A DNA stretch of 64,000 bases. Source: Opisthocomus hoazin (taxonomy: Eukaryota > Chordata > Aves > Opisthocomiformes > Opisthocomidae). Positions 1 through 12,526 of the stretch are shown here, one piece after another. Both the position numbers and the translations under genes were made by a program. The notes beneath the pieces are model-generated. The model made no database searches. It was not told the origin of the DNA and saw only the letters and a list, made by a program, of their open reading frames with translations. Every line of letters begins with the position of its first letter. Position 1 is the stretch's first letter. The stretch covers positions 79,288,504-79,352,503 of the forward strand of contig NC_134414.1 of the NCBI RefSeq assembly GCF_030867145.1, in the 5' to 3' direction.

Positions 1-2997
1 CTCCTGCACAAAATCAGTATTAAAACCCACCTAACAGCATTTGCAATGACATAAACAACTCTGTAACTGCTAGGGTACCTGTAGGCTTTTTGACCATGTC
101 TCAGTTACCGTTTCCCTTCCATATCAGTTGCAGCTTGAGAGATACTGCCTTGAGAGACACCATTGCCTCATGGCCATTGTTGTTGCTTACAGCCATGGAG
201 CTGCATCCCACCCCCCACAACCTCTGCAACAACAAGCAGATCCTTCCAGCAGGCCAAGCGATTCAAATAATTTCTTTCTAGGAAGCAGAAGGAGCTGTGC
301 AGCCAGAATTTTATTGGTGCTTCTCTTGCATCAGTGTTCTCTGGGGAGCTTTGTCTCTGCTGCTTTTTGCTTTCGGTCCTGCGATGGCCCCCTTGGCTGT
401 CCTGAGCAGATATTTAGATATTGGAGGCAATGACTAACTATAAATTTCCAGCAAAACAGAACAACTCAGTGTGAAACGACGCTGCTATCAGGAGCCACTG
501 GGACCCTCAGGACGGTTTGGAGCAGAGGGGTTATTTTCATGGTCACAGTCAGAACTGGTTCCTGAGCAGCACACTGACAACAAAGTCCTACTTCTTGCTC
601 CACTTCAACCTGGGAGCATCCATTGCAGAGTCCTAAGTCAGGTGTCCTGTGAGGGCGAGCTACCAAGTCCAGCAAAATGCAGGTGCAAACATGTCTCATG
701 TCAGAATCGATGGCTCCACCCCGAGGGGTTAGTTTGGCCTGTGAGCAGGGCTGAAGAAATCCTCTCTCCTTTTTCGTTGCCTCCCTTGAGCTTTGTCATC
801 CTTCAGTTACCAAAACAAATGTCACCACTGTGCTGTTTGAAGCAGCTCTGATTAATTCATCTCCTCGATGTAATGATGATAAAGCCAACAGAAGCGAAAA
901 GCTCACAACCAGCTGCTAGGCACTGACGAAACAGAAATGTAGAAAAGGGAGCAGGTCTGACTAACGGCCCTGTTAAATGGCATGGAGATTGTGAACTGAG
1001 GATACACTTCTCGAATGCTGCATCAAACCTCTTGCCGTCCTCTGTCACTCTCTGAATTGTAAAGAGGCACGGTGTCTTCACTGTTACTCACCTCCTGCAA
1101 TTATGCGAGGTTTTCCGTTTAAGCACATTGAAGATCTAAATGTGTATTTATGGTATGCGAGCTACTTTGCTTGAGTTTATAGAGGAGAGAACTATACGAA
1201 TTCCTTTATGTTCCATTGCTGGGATGTGTTTATCATTCCACAATCAAAAGTAATGCAAGTTGGCATCGATTTTGCTAAGAATAATAAGCCAAAATGTAAT
1301 GTGAATACATAAAAAGTGGTGTTGACAGCTTGTTTACAAAATCCAGGACTTCAATGCAGATTTTGTTTTAGCACAAAACCTATTAACATAACAAGAATAC
1401 TGTCTACTTCAGACAATCAGCTGCACTTTTTTTGGAGAGGGCATACTTCCTCAAACACCCTGAAACTTTGTTTACACATAGTCCTCACTGCCCTTCATCC
1501 CATGGATTTCCAAGGATTTTATGAAGGCTTCTCTACCAATGGATGTGGCTGTTCTTCCCACTTCTCAGGACAGAGAGTTTTATTTTGTTAAACGCTTGGC
1601 TTATACTTTGGGGACACATTATTTTGTAACCCTCCAAATTCAGATTTGCATGTACAAATGGGGTAATTAGATACACATTTCCACGTGTCAGTACATTTTC
1701 AGGGACAAATTCACTCCCATTCTCCAAGTGCTGAGGGTCAAAGTAACAGTACCAAGATAAACAAACTTAAATATTCAATCTAAGCCCCAGCTCAGGAAAG
1801 CAGTTAAGCAAGTGTTTCAACATTCAAGAAAGGCATAGTTGCTTTTTCAAAAACAAAATATGCACTTAATTATTTCATACATCAAAATGTTTTCCTGAAT
1901 TAAGGACTTTCTCTGAAGAACATCTGCTTGTTACTTTAGGTTGGGAGAAGACACTTCACAAGAATCTAGTAGAGCTTTTTTTTTTTTTACTCTGGTATGT
2001 TTATTAATCATTGTAACAGAAAAAATAAACCATGCATTTGATATCCAGGGAGGACTGATGCAGGCAACACTACACAAAGAGAACAAATGCAGCCACCTAT
2101 CACAAAGTTGGTGCACGGGGCTCTGTTTCATCTGTAAAACACAAAGGAACAAACCTAAGCTTGGGTGTACAACGTGTTTTTTGGTGTTCTCCAGCTCCTG
2201 AGAGCTTGCCTTGAAAACTCTTTTAATGTTTGTGTATGCAACAAGTATACGCATTTTATGCATATATCCATCCCATGGATTGATTCATAAATTTGTTTCA
2301 GTGCAGAGCTGCCAATTATGATAAATCTTTTAAAAAGAAAACACCACCACCACCCCCATGTTTAATATGACCCATGGAAAAGCAATGTAAAATTTAATTA
2401 TGTTAAGGGAAGCTTACAATAAAAATTTAAAAACCCTTCTAACAAATGCTAAATCTAACATACAAATATTTACAAATTTTAATACTAAAGGTATCCTGTT
2501 TTTTTATATGCAGAATATATAACATACATTCTCTGGATTTTGTTGTTACCTAAAGTTGTTAACAGTAAATCATACACAAAAAATATTTCCAGTTTCTGTT
2601 GGTACTGTAGAATATTTATATTAATTTTGAGTCCTTATTTTGAAACAAAATTTCCAAGTCTCACCTGCATTGAAGAAGATCAGACCACCTACTTATTTTT
2701 CCAGTCTGACTGGAAACAAGATTACAGCAAGTATTTTATTGCACACAGGAACAATAAAAAATTGTGAAGACTGTAGAGCCAAGAAATACCAAACTGAAAG
2801 TTTTACATTCGAGTTGAAGGCAGCTTCTTTATTCATCTAATTTATCACACAGCTTTCACTTTCACGATTACATAATTTTTTCATTAACAAAATTCAGCCA
2901 TCTTTAGTTGACAAGTGCTATGAATATCTGTTTGGCATGTTGCTTTACATCAATTCATGATGTGTAGCCACACATTAGTCATTGAATGTCATTCAGA
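1..2997. other. Intergenic, downstream of OCA2
   Basis: No gene recognised. Open frames are all under 130 codons, overlap on both strands, and have no familiar motif. Plus-strand AATAAA hexamers occur at 2024-2029, 2418-2423 and 2753-2758 within an AT-rich stretch. They could belong to a long 3' UTR of a convergent gene (GABRG3 is the expected neighbour), but nothing else supports that. Confidence 0.4.
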
Positions 2998-3067
2998 TCA
3001 CAGAATCACAGAATCACAGAATGGTAGGGGTTGGAAGGGACCTCTGTGGGTCATCTAGTCCAACCCT
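2998..3067 (-). mobile_element. CR1 LINE, 3' tail only (about 70 bp)
   Basis: Reverse complement of the extreme CR1 3' end. It starts with three units of the CACAGAAT octamer (ATTCTGTG on the CR1 strand), followed by the block ATGGTAGGGGTTGGAAGGGA and the CTCTGTGGGTCATCTAGTCC segment also found at the ends of the copies at 10.7 kb, 34.8 kb and 57.7 kb. Similarity stops abruptly at about 3067. This is an extreme 5' truncation, typical of target-primed reverse transcription that aborted early. Confidence 0.9.
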
Positions 3068-6000
3068 GAAATCAGAATTTCAGATTTCCTCATGGAACTC
3101 TCTGGAGCATTTCAGAAACCTCACTCAACTCATTTTCACAAGAACCCTTCAGCAGGATAGATGAAGGGAGGCAAAGAAAGTTTAAGAGTAAAAGTGTTTG
3201 CTAATTTGGAGCTTACAATTTGCAGCTGTGGCTAATCAGCACATCAGAAATTTGAGGTAGTAAATTCTCAGGTGAAAGCTTACTCAGCCTCCAGCAGCTC
3301 CCAGATGCAGTATATGCACTGCAGATAGTCTCTTCAAGGTTTCAACTGCCAGCCTAAGCAGTAGGTAAGGTTTTTTGTGGTTTATGACAAATTCAGCTTG
3401 GAAGATCTTTCCTATAGGGCACCTAAAACTGTGTCTGTGACAGTACCTCTGTCTCTGACAAATTTCAGACCCTGAAGTCTGTCTCTGAAACACAAGAGCA
3501 TTAAAGCTCTTCAACAGAAAGGACTGTGTGATCATGTGTTTAATATTCCTCTTCCCTTAATCTTGCTCTTGACAAATAACTTGAACTGTCAGGATGCCTT
3601 ATTTATTGGCAACACTTAAAACTGTGCCTATAATGACAATATTTATTATCTGGAGCATATAAAGATTTTGCTGGCACTCCCTGTGCATATTGTGCATGTG
3701 CGTGCCTTACGTCACACATAGTAGTTTAACAGAGGTCTTTGAGCTGAAGCAAATTACGTTTGAACTCTTCACTGACTTCAGCTGGTAAGGTCCAAATCCT
3801 CAGCATGTTATTCAAATTCTTCTTCAGTCCTACATTAATACTGTTTCCCTTTTTCACATGGTCAAGACAGAAAAATATCTTCATCACACACATTTTGGCC
3901 AGTCAAGTCACACTGTTTAGGCCCAGAGCTGGTGGAACTACAAGCTAACAGGGAAATCAGGGCACCAATTAGCTTACAGGTCTGTATGCCCATATTAATC
4001 CCCAAAATCATTTCTCTAACCAGCTCCGAAAATCATTCAGTCATGTGTTTCCTGAGATCACAGACTGATCTTTGCCTGTGGAAATGCACATACCTGAAAG
4101 ACAGAAAATGTATGGAACAGATTATGTTACACATAGCTTTAACCACTGCTAAAAATCTGGATCAAAATGAAATAACCTATGTGCTATAATCAGAGCAGTA
4201 GCACAAAGTCTGATATATTTCCATGTAGCAGGTAAATTACTCCTTATTTATAAAACTGGAAAACAAATAAATTTCCACTTCACAGGTTTCCTTTTCTCAG
4301 ACATTCTAGGAGTTTAATAAATTAATTTACTGGCTATAATCTGTAGTCATCTGAGTTTAAAAGAGAATGCAGGGAAGACAATGAGAAACAAAATATCCTG
4401 AAGTATTAACACTCCTGAGTCAATTTGAAAAGAATCTTAAGTTTTAAATTTGTGTTCATGAATCCCAGCACTGTCAGACTTGCTGTGATTTTTTTTTACT
4501 TCAAATCAGTGTCTGTAACTCCTTTCACAACCAAGGCATAAAATGCATAAAGTAGAAGGATGGAGGAAAAAACGAGACTGCACTGCTATGTACGTCACTG
4601 ACATTAGGAAATTTAGGAAAAAATAACCCTTTCCCCTATGAACATTATTTGTTAAGTAAGAGGGGTTTTTTCCCTGTTCTTTAACTTTACTAAGGAAAAG
4701 TAGGCACAGGCCATCTGGAGAACGGGACTGGAGACACAACAAACGAGTTGGGGTTTAGTTTGGCAACTGATGGACCAGAGGAACAGAATATGAATGAACA
4801 AGGACCAAAGAGAAGACCGCAGGGTCAAAATAGCAGATGTCTATAAAGGGAAAAAATCTGGTGCACAATAATTTGAGAGGGAAGGGGGAGGTATGGGAGG
4901 AAGCAGGAAAAAAAGAAAAATCTATAACTCTCTACTGACTGTGCTTCTTGTTTATAGCACTCCACAGCTCCCTTTCTCCTACTATCTTGTGCAGTTAGGG
5001 CAGCGCATACATCATGGACAAACCAATGCGTGTTGATTTTCTTAAAAATAGCAGCAGGTCTTTTACTCCAGCCAGGATAATAGTAACGATGGCCAAGACC
5101 ACATCTTGAGAAGGCTTTCTTTCCATTACTGATTCATTAGGAAAAGCACTAATTGAAACTACTGCTAATAAATCACTGCTGCCTATCGAAGTTACAGCAG
5201 CAGCCTGAAAAAAAAGGAAAAAACAGCATGTGATCAACTTTAAACACAGTGCAAAAACCCTTTTGCTTCTTATTACTTTGAGTAGCACTGGGTTATTGCT
5301 AATCCTATAATATTCTCCTTAAGAAGAAATGTGTGGGAAAAGGTTTCTTCTCTCATCCTCTCCCTCTAGAGCATTTGTGGAGGAAGATTTTAATCCTTTC
5401 TCAATAAATTGCCAACACTTTTTGATATCCTGTTGCCTTTTAATAAATCACTCAGATTTTCATATGCCAACTTCATGTGAGGTGGTTAGCACTTATTCTG
5501 AATTGCTAGAATTTCCTTTTGTAAATTCAGTTCAGAAATATTAATTTAATGCTTCAGCTATTTCATTATTTTTTCTGGCTTGGTTCCCAATAATTTTCTT
5601 AGCATCCCATTACAACAAATACAGAGGTTCATGCTTAGCATATTTATTTCCTGTCTATTTCAGGTTCCACTGGTTTTCTGCCATTTGGAACGTATGAATT
5701 CTTTAATGGGGGTTAATGTAGGGCGTAACCATCTGATAGCAGTTATGCTGATGTTTCTACATTTTTTATTAGTGTCTTTAAAATAGTAGATGGTGTTTGC
5801 ATACAACTCGCTGCTATTTAATCAACAGTATTCATGTCCTTCACGAAGCCCAAAGCATCCATGTAAAGCATGTACCTTCTTAAAGTGCTTCAGAAAACTC
5901 TGTAAAATCAGGAAGTAAATACATACATTTAAATTTAATTTCTTAGAAACAATATACTTTATTTTGATTCTTGTTAAGAAAACCAAAATTACTTATTAGG

Positions 6001-8863
6001 TCTACATGTGGTATTAACCAAGACATGATACAAGAAGCTTTAGTATGGGCCAGAACAAGATTTTATGAGTAGCTGTGGAACAATCCATTCAATTGGGCAA
6101 GTTTCCTTTTATAGATACAAACTGAAGTTGGCTTATTCCCTGAAGAATAAATCATTATATCTTTTTCAAGACAGTTGGATTTTTCTAAATCCTACAGTTT
6201 ACCTCAAATATTCTTATAGACTTGAGGAGTATTTGTTCAATCATATGTTAGTAATATTTGCTAACAAGGTGTCTGCAAAGCTCACTGTGCAGTACCAGAA
6301 GACATTTCCAGTTTTTAAACTGATTTTGATTTACCTGTAATTAAGACTAAGAATGCATGCATACTGATGTCCAGCAGCTCTTAAATAAATTAAACTACCA
6401 CACATAAGGGGTATGGCCCTTCCATGCAGCTCTAGAGGGAGCTGGGCTGGCTCTGCAATGGTCAACACATTTTCTAATGATCTAGATTTTGAGGTAAAAC
6501 CTTAACTGTGAAAGTCTGTGAGTTATTCAGGGTAGGAAAGACAAGGGCTAATACTAAAGAATTACAGAAAACCCTTAGAAGAGCAAGTGAAAATCTGACC
6601 AGTGACATTCACTGTGGACAGTTGTAAAGTAGTGTAGATACAGGAGCAAAGCTCACCCTAACTCTACATATTGAATAATGTGAGCTAATAATTATCACTC
6701 AGGCAATGCAGCTTGTTATTATAAGATGTTCTTATATAAAAATATATTCCTCAGCTTATTTGTCAATAACAGTCCAAGAAGATCCAAGTGTTGGATCTTA
6801 ACAAGTATTGGGAACAAAATGGAAAGTAGAAGAAATCAGCAGGCTGCTGTGTAAACCCATAGGGTATTTGTGTCTTGGCTAGTGTTTATACTTCTCATAC
6901 TTTCAAGAAAAAGAGGATATGCTGAAACTTCAGAAGGTGCAAAAAGCGATGAGCAAAGATGTGAGAGTATTTCCATATAAGAAATGACCAAGTAGACTGT
7001 GATCTTCGAACTGGAAATAGGTCTATAAATTCATCATTTAGAAAAAGGATGGCTATTCATCATCCTTTCCCAACCAAAAACTTTGGGAAAGGTGTTAGGA
7101 TAGAAGTGGCATAGAAATTAAATTAACAAAGGGTAAGTTCAAAACAGCTGGAATATTTTTCCCACAGTGTATAGTTTTTCTGTGAAATTTCTTGTGACAG
7201 ATATTGATTTCACACAGGTTCAGCAAGGAGCTGGCTATGTTTGTGGAAGGACAACCCATCAGATGCAATGCAATATAAAGATGCCCTCTGTCATCCAAGA
7301 AGTGGCTGGGTCACAGAGATCTCTGAAAATTGGGACAATATCCTGTGAAAACATCATTTTATGTTTGCCTTACTCTTGTGTTCTTCACAGCCACTCACTA
7401 TGCCCGTTGTCAGAGACAGATGCTAGGCTGGGCAGACCCTTGGCCCCTCTCAATGCTATTTGCTAGATTGCCCTGTGTTTGTTGAAGTTCCAGTATGTCC
7501 CTGTGTCTTTCCTTGCTTTCAGTAATTGCCCTGCGTGTCTACTATAGATGGTTTCTTTTAGCGGGCTTTGCTTACATTGCCCAGTAGTGCTATAGTTCAT
7601 ATATTGCACTCTTACTGCACTTTACACCATTCAGAAAGAGTAAATAGATCTCAGAGTGGTCATATATTTATATTTATTCTATGGCTTAAAACAAGTCTTA
7701 CTGAGTAGCCTAAAGGGATGTCAATGAAAATTAGAATCCTGTCTTCTGAGATCAGCCATGAGAATACTAAAGATGATACACTTTTACATAATTTATTACT
7801 TAACTAATATTTTGTTCAGCCTTCTAGAGACAATTTCACTGTAAAAATAAATTCCACCCACTCTTCATATTCACTCAGTTTTTATGGGATCACATACACT
7901 AGTTCTGTCAAAGATGTAGTCACTGTAACTTGTGCCCTACTGATGTGCAGATTACGTTGACAGCTATAATGGCAGTCAATGAAAAATATACGTCATTCCT
8001 TTGAAATAACCTGAAGTACCTGCGTAATTTTCATTTTAGCAGATTGTCTGCTAATGTGAGAAACAACCACAAGAGGCCAGAAAAACATGTTTATCACTAT
8101 TATTTCTCTGCTTATTGAAAATTAGACTACACTTCCGTAAAGCCCCATACAAACAAACAACTTCATCTTCTTTTTAAAATTTGCTTTGTCAGATGAGCTC
8201 TCACTGAGCTCTTGTTGGCTGTGCAAATGAAGCAACAAGGTTGTTTAAGGAAGGAAAGACAGTTTATTTGGAGGCAATCCTCAGGAAAACAGTATACTAT
8301 AAAAAAATTTCCTAGAAGCAGAATGAATTTAGACTGAAGTTGGGTTGCCTAAAAGCATGATCAATATGATTTCATACTCTCCCTGCACTACTTGCCTTCT
8401 TTTGACAGGACAAGTAATATAAGAGAAAGAAATTCTCATTTGAGTCTTGTTGATGTATCACTTCTGAAGCCAGCGAGACCCCTCTCTCACCAAAGTGTTC
8501 CAGAGCATTTCCTAAGATGAGTGAGTGGAAATTAAATGCTGCAGTTCTATCTCCCTCCTTCCACCAAACTGTAAACACAGACATGCATTTTCATGTCAGC
8601 TAATGCAATCACATTATTAGCATCAGTTTGCTTAGGATTGGCAGGAGGGCTTCAGGGTCCCAGGAACAGGATTAGGTTTTGTTTAGGGCTTTTACCCCTT
8701 AAAAGAAGAATAAAAAAAAAAAAAGTTGCATTGTGGGACCATAGTCTCATTTTTATACTCCTACATGCCAACAGTGTTCTAATGGAATGGAAAAGAAGGG
8801 AAAACCTTAAATCATGAGATATGTTTTAGCAGAGATTGGTTTTGCATTCTTTAGGGCTTAATA
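3068..8863. other. Intergenic, no gene recognised
   Basis: AT-rich sequence between two CR1 insertions. Most open frames are short, overlapping and featureless. The only stretch with an exon-like outline is the minus-strand frame at 4995-5204 after a T8-CAG acceptor-like site (5205-5207), described in the findings. An A13 tract lies near 8710-8723. Nothing else is identifiable by eye. Confidence 0.4.
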
Positions 8864-10635
8864 AAAGCCCACCTGGAACTGAAGCTGGCAAGGGATGTCA
8901 AAAACAACAAGAAGGGCTTCTTCAACTACATCAGTAGCAAAAGGAAGGCTAGGGACTATGTGGGGCCGCTGCTGAATGAGGCGGGTGTCCTGGTGACGGT
9001 GGATGCAGAGAAGGCAGAGCTACTGAATGCCTTCTTTGCGTCAGTCTTCAGTGCTAACACTGGCCCTCAGGAATCCCAGGCCCTGGAGGTAAGAGAGGAA
9101 GCCCACAGAGAGGATGACTTTCCGTTGGTCGAGGAGGACTGTGTGAGAGATTGCTTAGGCAATCTGGACGCCCACAAATCCATGGGCCCCGATGGAATGC
9201 ACCCATGAGTGCTGAGGGAGCTGGCGGATATCATTGCTGAGCCACTCTCCATCATCTTTGAGAGGTCCTGGAGGACAGGAGTGTTGCCCGAGGACTGAAG
9301 AAAGGCCGATGTCACTCCAATCTTCAAAAAGGGCAAGAAAGAGGACCCAGGGAACTACAGGCCGGTCAGCCTCACCTCCACCGCGGGAAAAGTGATGGAG
9401 CAGCTTATTCTGGAGATCATCATCAAGCAAGTGGAGGAAAAGAAGGTTATCAGGAGTAGTCAGCATGGATTCACCAAGGGGAAATCATGCCTGACCAATC
9501 TGATAGCTTTCTACGATGGCATGACTGGCTGGGTAGATGAAGCAAGAGCTGTGGATGTTGTCTACCTAGACTTCAGCAAGGCTTTTGACACTGTCTCCCA
9601 TAACATCCTCCTAGGGAAGCTCAGGAAGTGTGGGCTGGATGAATGGTCCGTGAGGTGGATTGAGAACTGGCTGAATGGGAGAACTCAGAGGGTTGTCATC
9701 AGCGGCGCTGAGTCTAGTTTGAGGCCTGTAACTAGTGGTGTCCCCCAGGGGTCAGTACCGGGCCCAGTCTTGTTTAACTTCTTCATCAACGACCTGGATG
9801 AAGAGTTAGAATGTACCCTCAGCAAGTTTGCTGATGACACCAAACGGGGAGGTGTGGTGGATACACCAGCAGGCTGTGCTGCCATTCAGCCTGACCTGGA
9901 CAGGCTGGAGAGTTGGGCAGAGAGGAACCTGATGAGGTTCAACAAGGGCAAGTGCAGGGTCCTGCACCTGGGGAGGAACAACCCCTTGCACCAGTACAGG
10001 CTTGGGGCGGACCCACTGGAGAGCAGCTCTGCGGAGAGGGACCTGGGTGTCCTGGTGGACAATAGGTTAACCATGATCCAGCAGTGTGCCCTGGCTGCCA
10101 AGAAGGCCAATGGGATCCTGGGGTGCATTAGGAGGAGTGTGGCCAGCAGGCCGAGGGAGGTTCTCCTTTCCCTCTACACTGCCCTAGTGAGGCCTCATCT
10201 GGAGTACTGTGTCCAGTTCTGGGCTCCCCACTTCAAGAAAAATGAGGAGCTGCTGGAGAGAGTCTAGCGGAGGGCTATCAAGATGATTAGGGGACTGGAC
10301 TGGAGCATCTCTCCTATGAGGAAAGGCTGAGGGAGCTGGGCTTGTTCAACCTGAAGAAGAGAAGGCTGCGAGGGGACCTAATAAATGTTTATAAATATCT
10401 GAAGGGTGGGTGTCAGGAGGATGGGGCCAAACTCTTTTCAGTAGTGCCCAGCGACAGGACAAGGGGCAATGGGCACAAAGTGAAGCACAGGAAGTTCCGT
10501 CTGAACATGAGGAAGAACGTCTTCCCTCTGAGGGTGACGGAGCACTGGAACAGGCTGCCCAGGGAGGTTGTGGAGTCTCCTTCTCTGGAGGTATTCAAGA
10601 CCCACGTGGACAAGGTCCTGTGCAGCTTGCTGTAG
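8864..10635 (+). pseudogene. CR1 ORF2 fragment (reverse transcriptase), broken
   Basis: Remnant of the CR1 ORF2 polyprotein: the pre-RT linker, the RT domain and the C-terminal region. The first part is open from 8864 to an in-frame TGA at 9206-9208. A second in-frame TGA follows at 9296-9298. The main RT block is open from 9392 to a TAG at 10265-10267 (CAG in copy 2). Visible RT motifs are the [13 protein letters not shown] box, the [13 protein letters not shown] box and the catalytic Phe-Ala-Asp-Asp-Thr at 9827-9841. A 5-bp tandem duplication (ACTGG twice, 10294-10303) shifts the frame, and the original C-terminal frame resumes at 10342 and ends at 10635. Expression as one protein is impossible; the break pattern is discussed in the findings. 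Confidence 0.92.
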
Positions 10636-10722
10636 GTGACCCTGCTTCAGCAGGGTGGTTGGACTAGATGACCCACAGAGGTCCCTTCCAACCCCTACCA
10701 TTCTGTGATTCTGTGATTCTGT
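8864..10722 (+). mobile_element. CR1 LINE, 5'-truncated copy 1 (about 1.86 kb)
   Basis: The element begins at about 8864 in the linker between the endonuclease and reverse transcriptase of ORF2 and runs to the short CR1 3' UTR and octamer tail (three ATTCTGTG-like units, ending at about 10722). The 5' truncation removes ORF1 and the endonuclease. It closely resembles the copy at 33231-34831 where they overlap. Some differences look like CpG decay, for example CGA in that copy and TGA here at 9206-9208. It lies downstream of OCA2, on the opposite strand. It cannot move by itself. Confidence 0.95.
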
Positions 10723-12014
10723 AATACAACAGTTCTTGCACAACCGGTGACTGCACCAAGATTGCTCTAATGTGAGAAATGTTGAGGGCTATAAAATATT
10801 TTGTGAATCTTTTTAACCAGGGATCAATGTTAAGCTGATTAGCATAAATGTTTCTTTAATTGAAACAGAATTCCAGTTATTACAGGGTAAGTTTCTTTTG
10901 AAAAGAAAGTCTCCACGTTGATAGTGAGACAGGCCAAATTCAGACAAGTTGTGTGAAGGAGTGTCTTTCAGGCTGATCTTCTTGGGTTTTGTTTTGATCC
11001 AGACTTTTTGCAGGGTTTTGGTTTTGGTGGGTTTTTTAATATAAAAGGAAGTGGAGAATATGCTGGTTCTGAGAGAAGATCTTGTGATCCACAGCTAGTC
11101 ACTGTTAGTGCAGCCTCAATGTTTCTGAACAGTGCTGCAAAACTCAGCCCAGCCACAGGAGACTTCACTGATCCAGGGGGGCCTGAGCATGGATGGGGCT
11201 GGAAGTCTTGGTGGAAGATTTTGGGGCAATGGAAAGATTTCTTCCCTTCCTGCTCCACACGCTTCCTCTGCTACCACTGAATCCACTAGGAGGGGAGGGA
11301 GCCAGCCTAGCTTTGAGTGAGTGCTGTGACTTCTTTCCATTAGCCTCTTAATATCGTATTTCAGACTTAAAAAATATAGCTGAGGGATACAACCTGCATA
11401 TGAGTAAAATGGGATGTACGATCAACATCACACCCTCAGTGGGAAAGATAGTGCTCCTCTCTCACTTACCAGTTTATCTCAAGGACTAAACACAAGTAAG
11501 AGCCACATTTGGTCATATCTGCTGACTCCATGTAAATTCAGTCTTGTTCACTTGGGTTGCACTCACCAGGTTGCCAATTTCTCTGACTCAAGCCAAAACA
11601 GACCAATCCCGCAAAGGAATTGGAAGATGAGGACTGAGACCTTGAATGCTTCACAGGACTTAATATTCATAATGAGAAGTTTGACCTGTTCTGGCAGCCA
11701 ATTCTACAAAACAATATATGTGGTTTAACACATTATTATCAAAGGAAATCAAAGCCAAAGTATGATCTCATTCTTCCATATAGTGTATTAATCTATTAAA
11801 AGATTTAGAGTACTCCATCACATAAGTGAATTAATAATTAAATGGAAGGTGTCCAATGCTTTATCACATTTTATGTCCATACTTTGGTAAGAAGAGGGGC
11901 ATTTGTTTATTTTAAGGAAAAAAAGCAGCTTAAAGCTGATTAGGAGCTTTAAAATGAAAAACACAGCCTCTATAGAATGTAATCCCAGTTCCAAAATAAT
12001 AATTCCTTCCACAG
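10723..12014. other. Intergenic between CR1 copy 1 and OCA2 3' end
   Basis: No gene or recognised repeat. It includes a somewhat GC-richer stretch at 11000-11340 with overlapping frames of under 100 codons on both strands and no motif. The distal minus-strand AATAAA (11906-11911) would make part of this region UTR if it is used. Confidence 0.35.
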
Positions 12015-12526
12015 CACATTTTCAGGAGATGGGTTTATTTTTAAATGTAGATAATGATACATCCTTCATTGTGTACAGACTTTCTGCTTAACTGTCTATT
12101 ATTGCAACTTGCATATTAGTCACTGTAATACAAATAGCTAAATACATGGACAAAGACAAATAAAGCCCTAAAAAGAAGTTACTGAACATCTGCTATTGTG
12201 AATGAGTTTTTCATCCGTGACTAAGATTGTGTCAATACAAACTTTCAGGCACAACATATTCCCTTGTGATGGTGCCTTTTCATCTGCACAATAATTGTAT
12301 TCATAATTAAATAGATGGTTTCTTTCAATTTTGATTGTCTAGTTCTGCAAACGGTTCACAAAACAGAAGGTCAAGTATAACCAAATCCGATGCCGATAAT
12401 GACAATCATTTTGATTGATACCATATGTTGGGGCTTTATACATCTTTTTTCCGTTTTTTATGTGTTCTTAATGTTCTTAAACTAAATGAAGGAGAAAGCT
12501 TCTTCGAGTCTTGAAAGTATACATTA
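12015..12526 (-). other. OCA2: Probable OCA2 3' untranslated region
   Basis: Sequence immediately downstream of the OCA2 stop codon on the minus strand. It is AT-rich, with no long frame and no recognised repeat. The first minus-strand AATAAA downstream of the stop is at 12034-12039 (TTTATT on the plus strand), giving a UTR of about 500 nt. A second AATAAA is at 11906-11911. The end is inferred only from these hexamers; transcript data would be needed to choose between them. Confidence 0.5.
12034..12039 (-). terminator. Candidate OCA2 polyadenylation signal AATAAA
   Basis: First canonical AATAAA on the minus strand after the OCA2 stop codon, about 490 nt downstream. A second AATAAA at 11906-11911 could serve as an alternative distal site. 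Placement is by hexamer only. Confidence 0.4.

Noticed and set aside
4995..5050. Met-Tyr-Ala-Leu motif reminiscent of the OCA2 segment before Gly-Gly-Asn-Gly
   Set aside because: It lies downstream of the terminal exon, and the neighbouring residues do not continue as OCA2. A coincidence of a few residues.
1..12000. Search for GABRG3 coding exons on the plus strand
   Set aside because: Expected neighbour by vertebrate synteny, but no Cys-loop receptor transmembrane or C-terminal sequence was seen. Any overlap with its 3' UTR is unproven.
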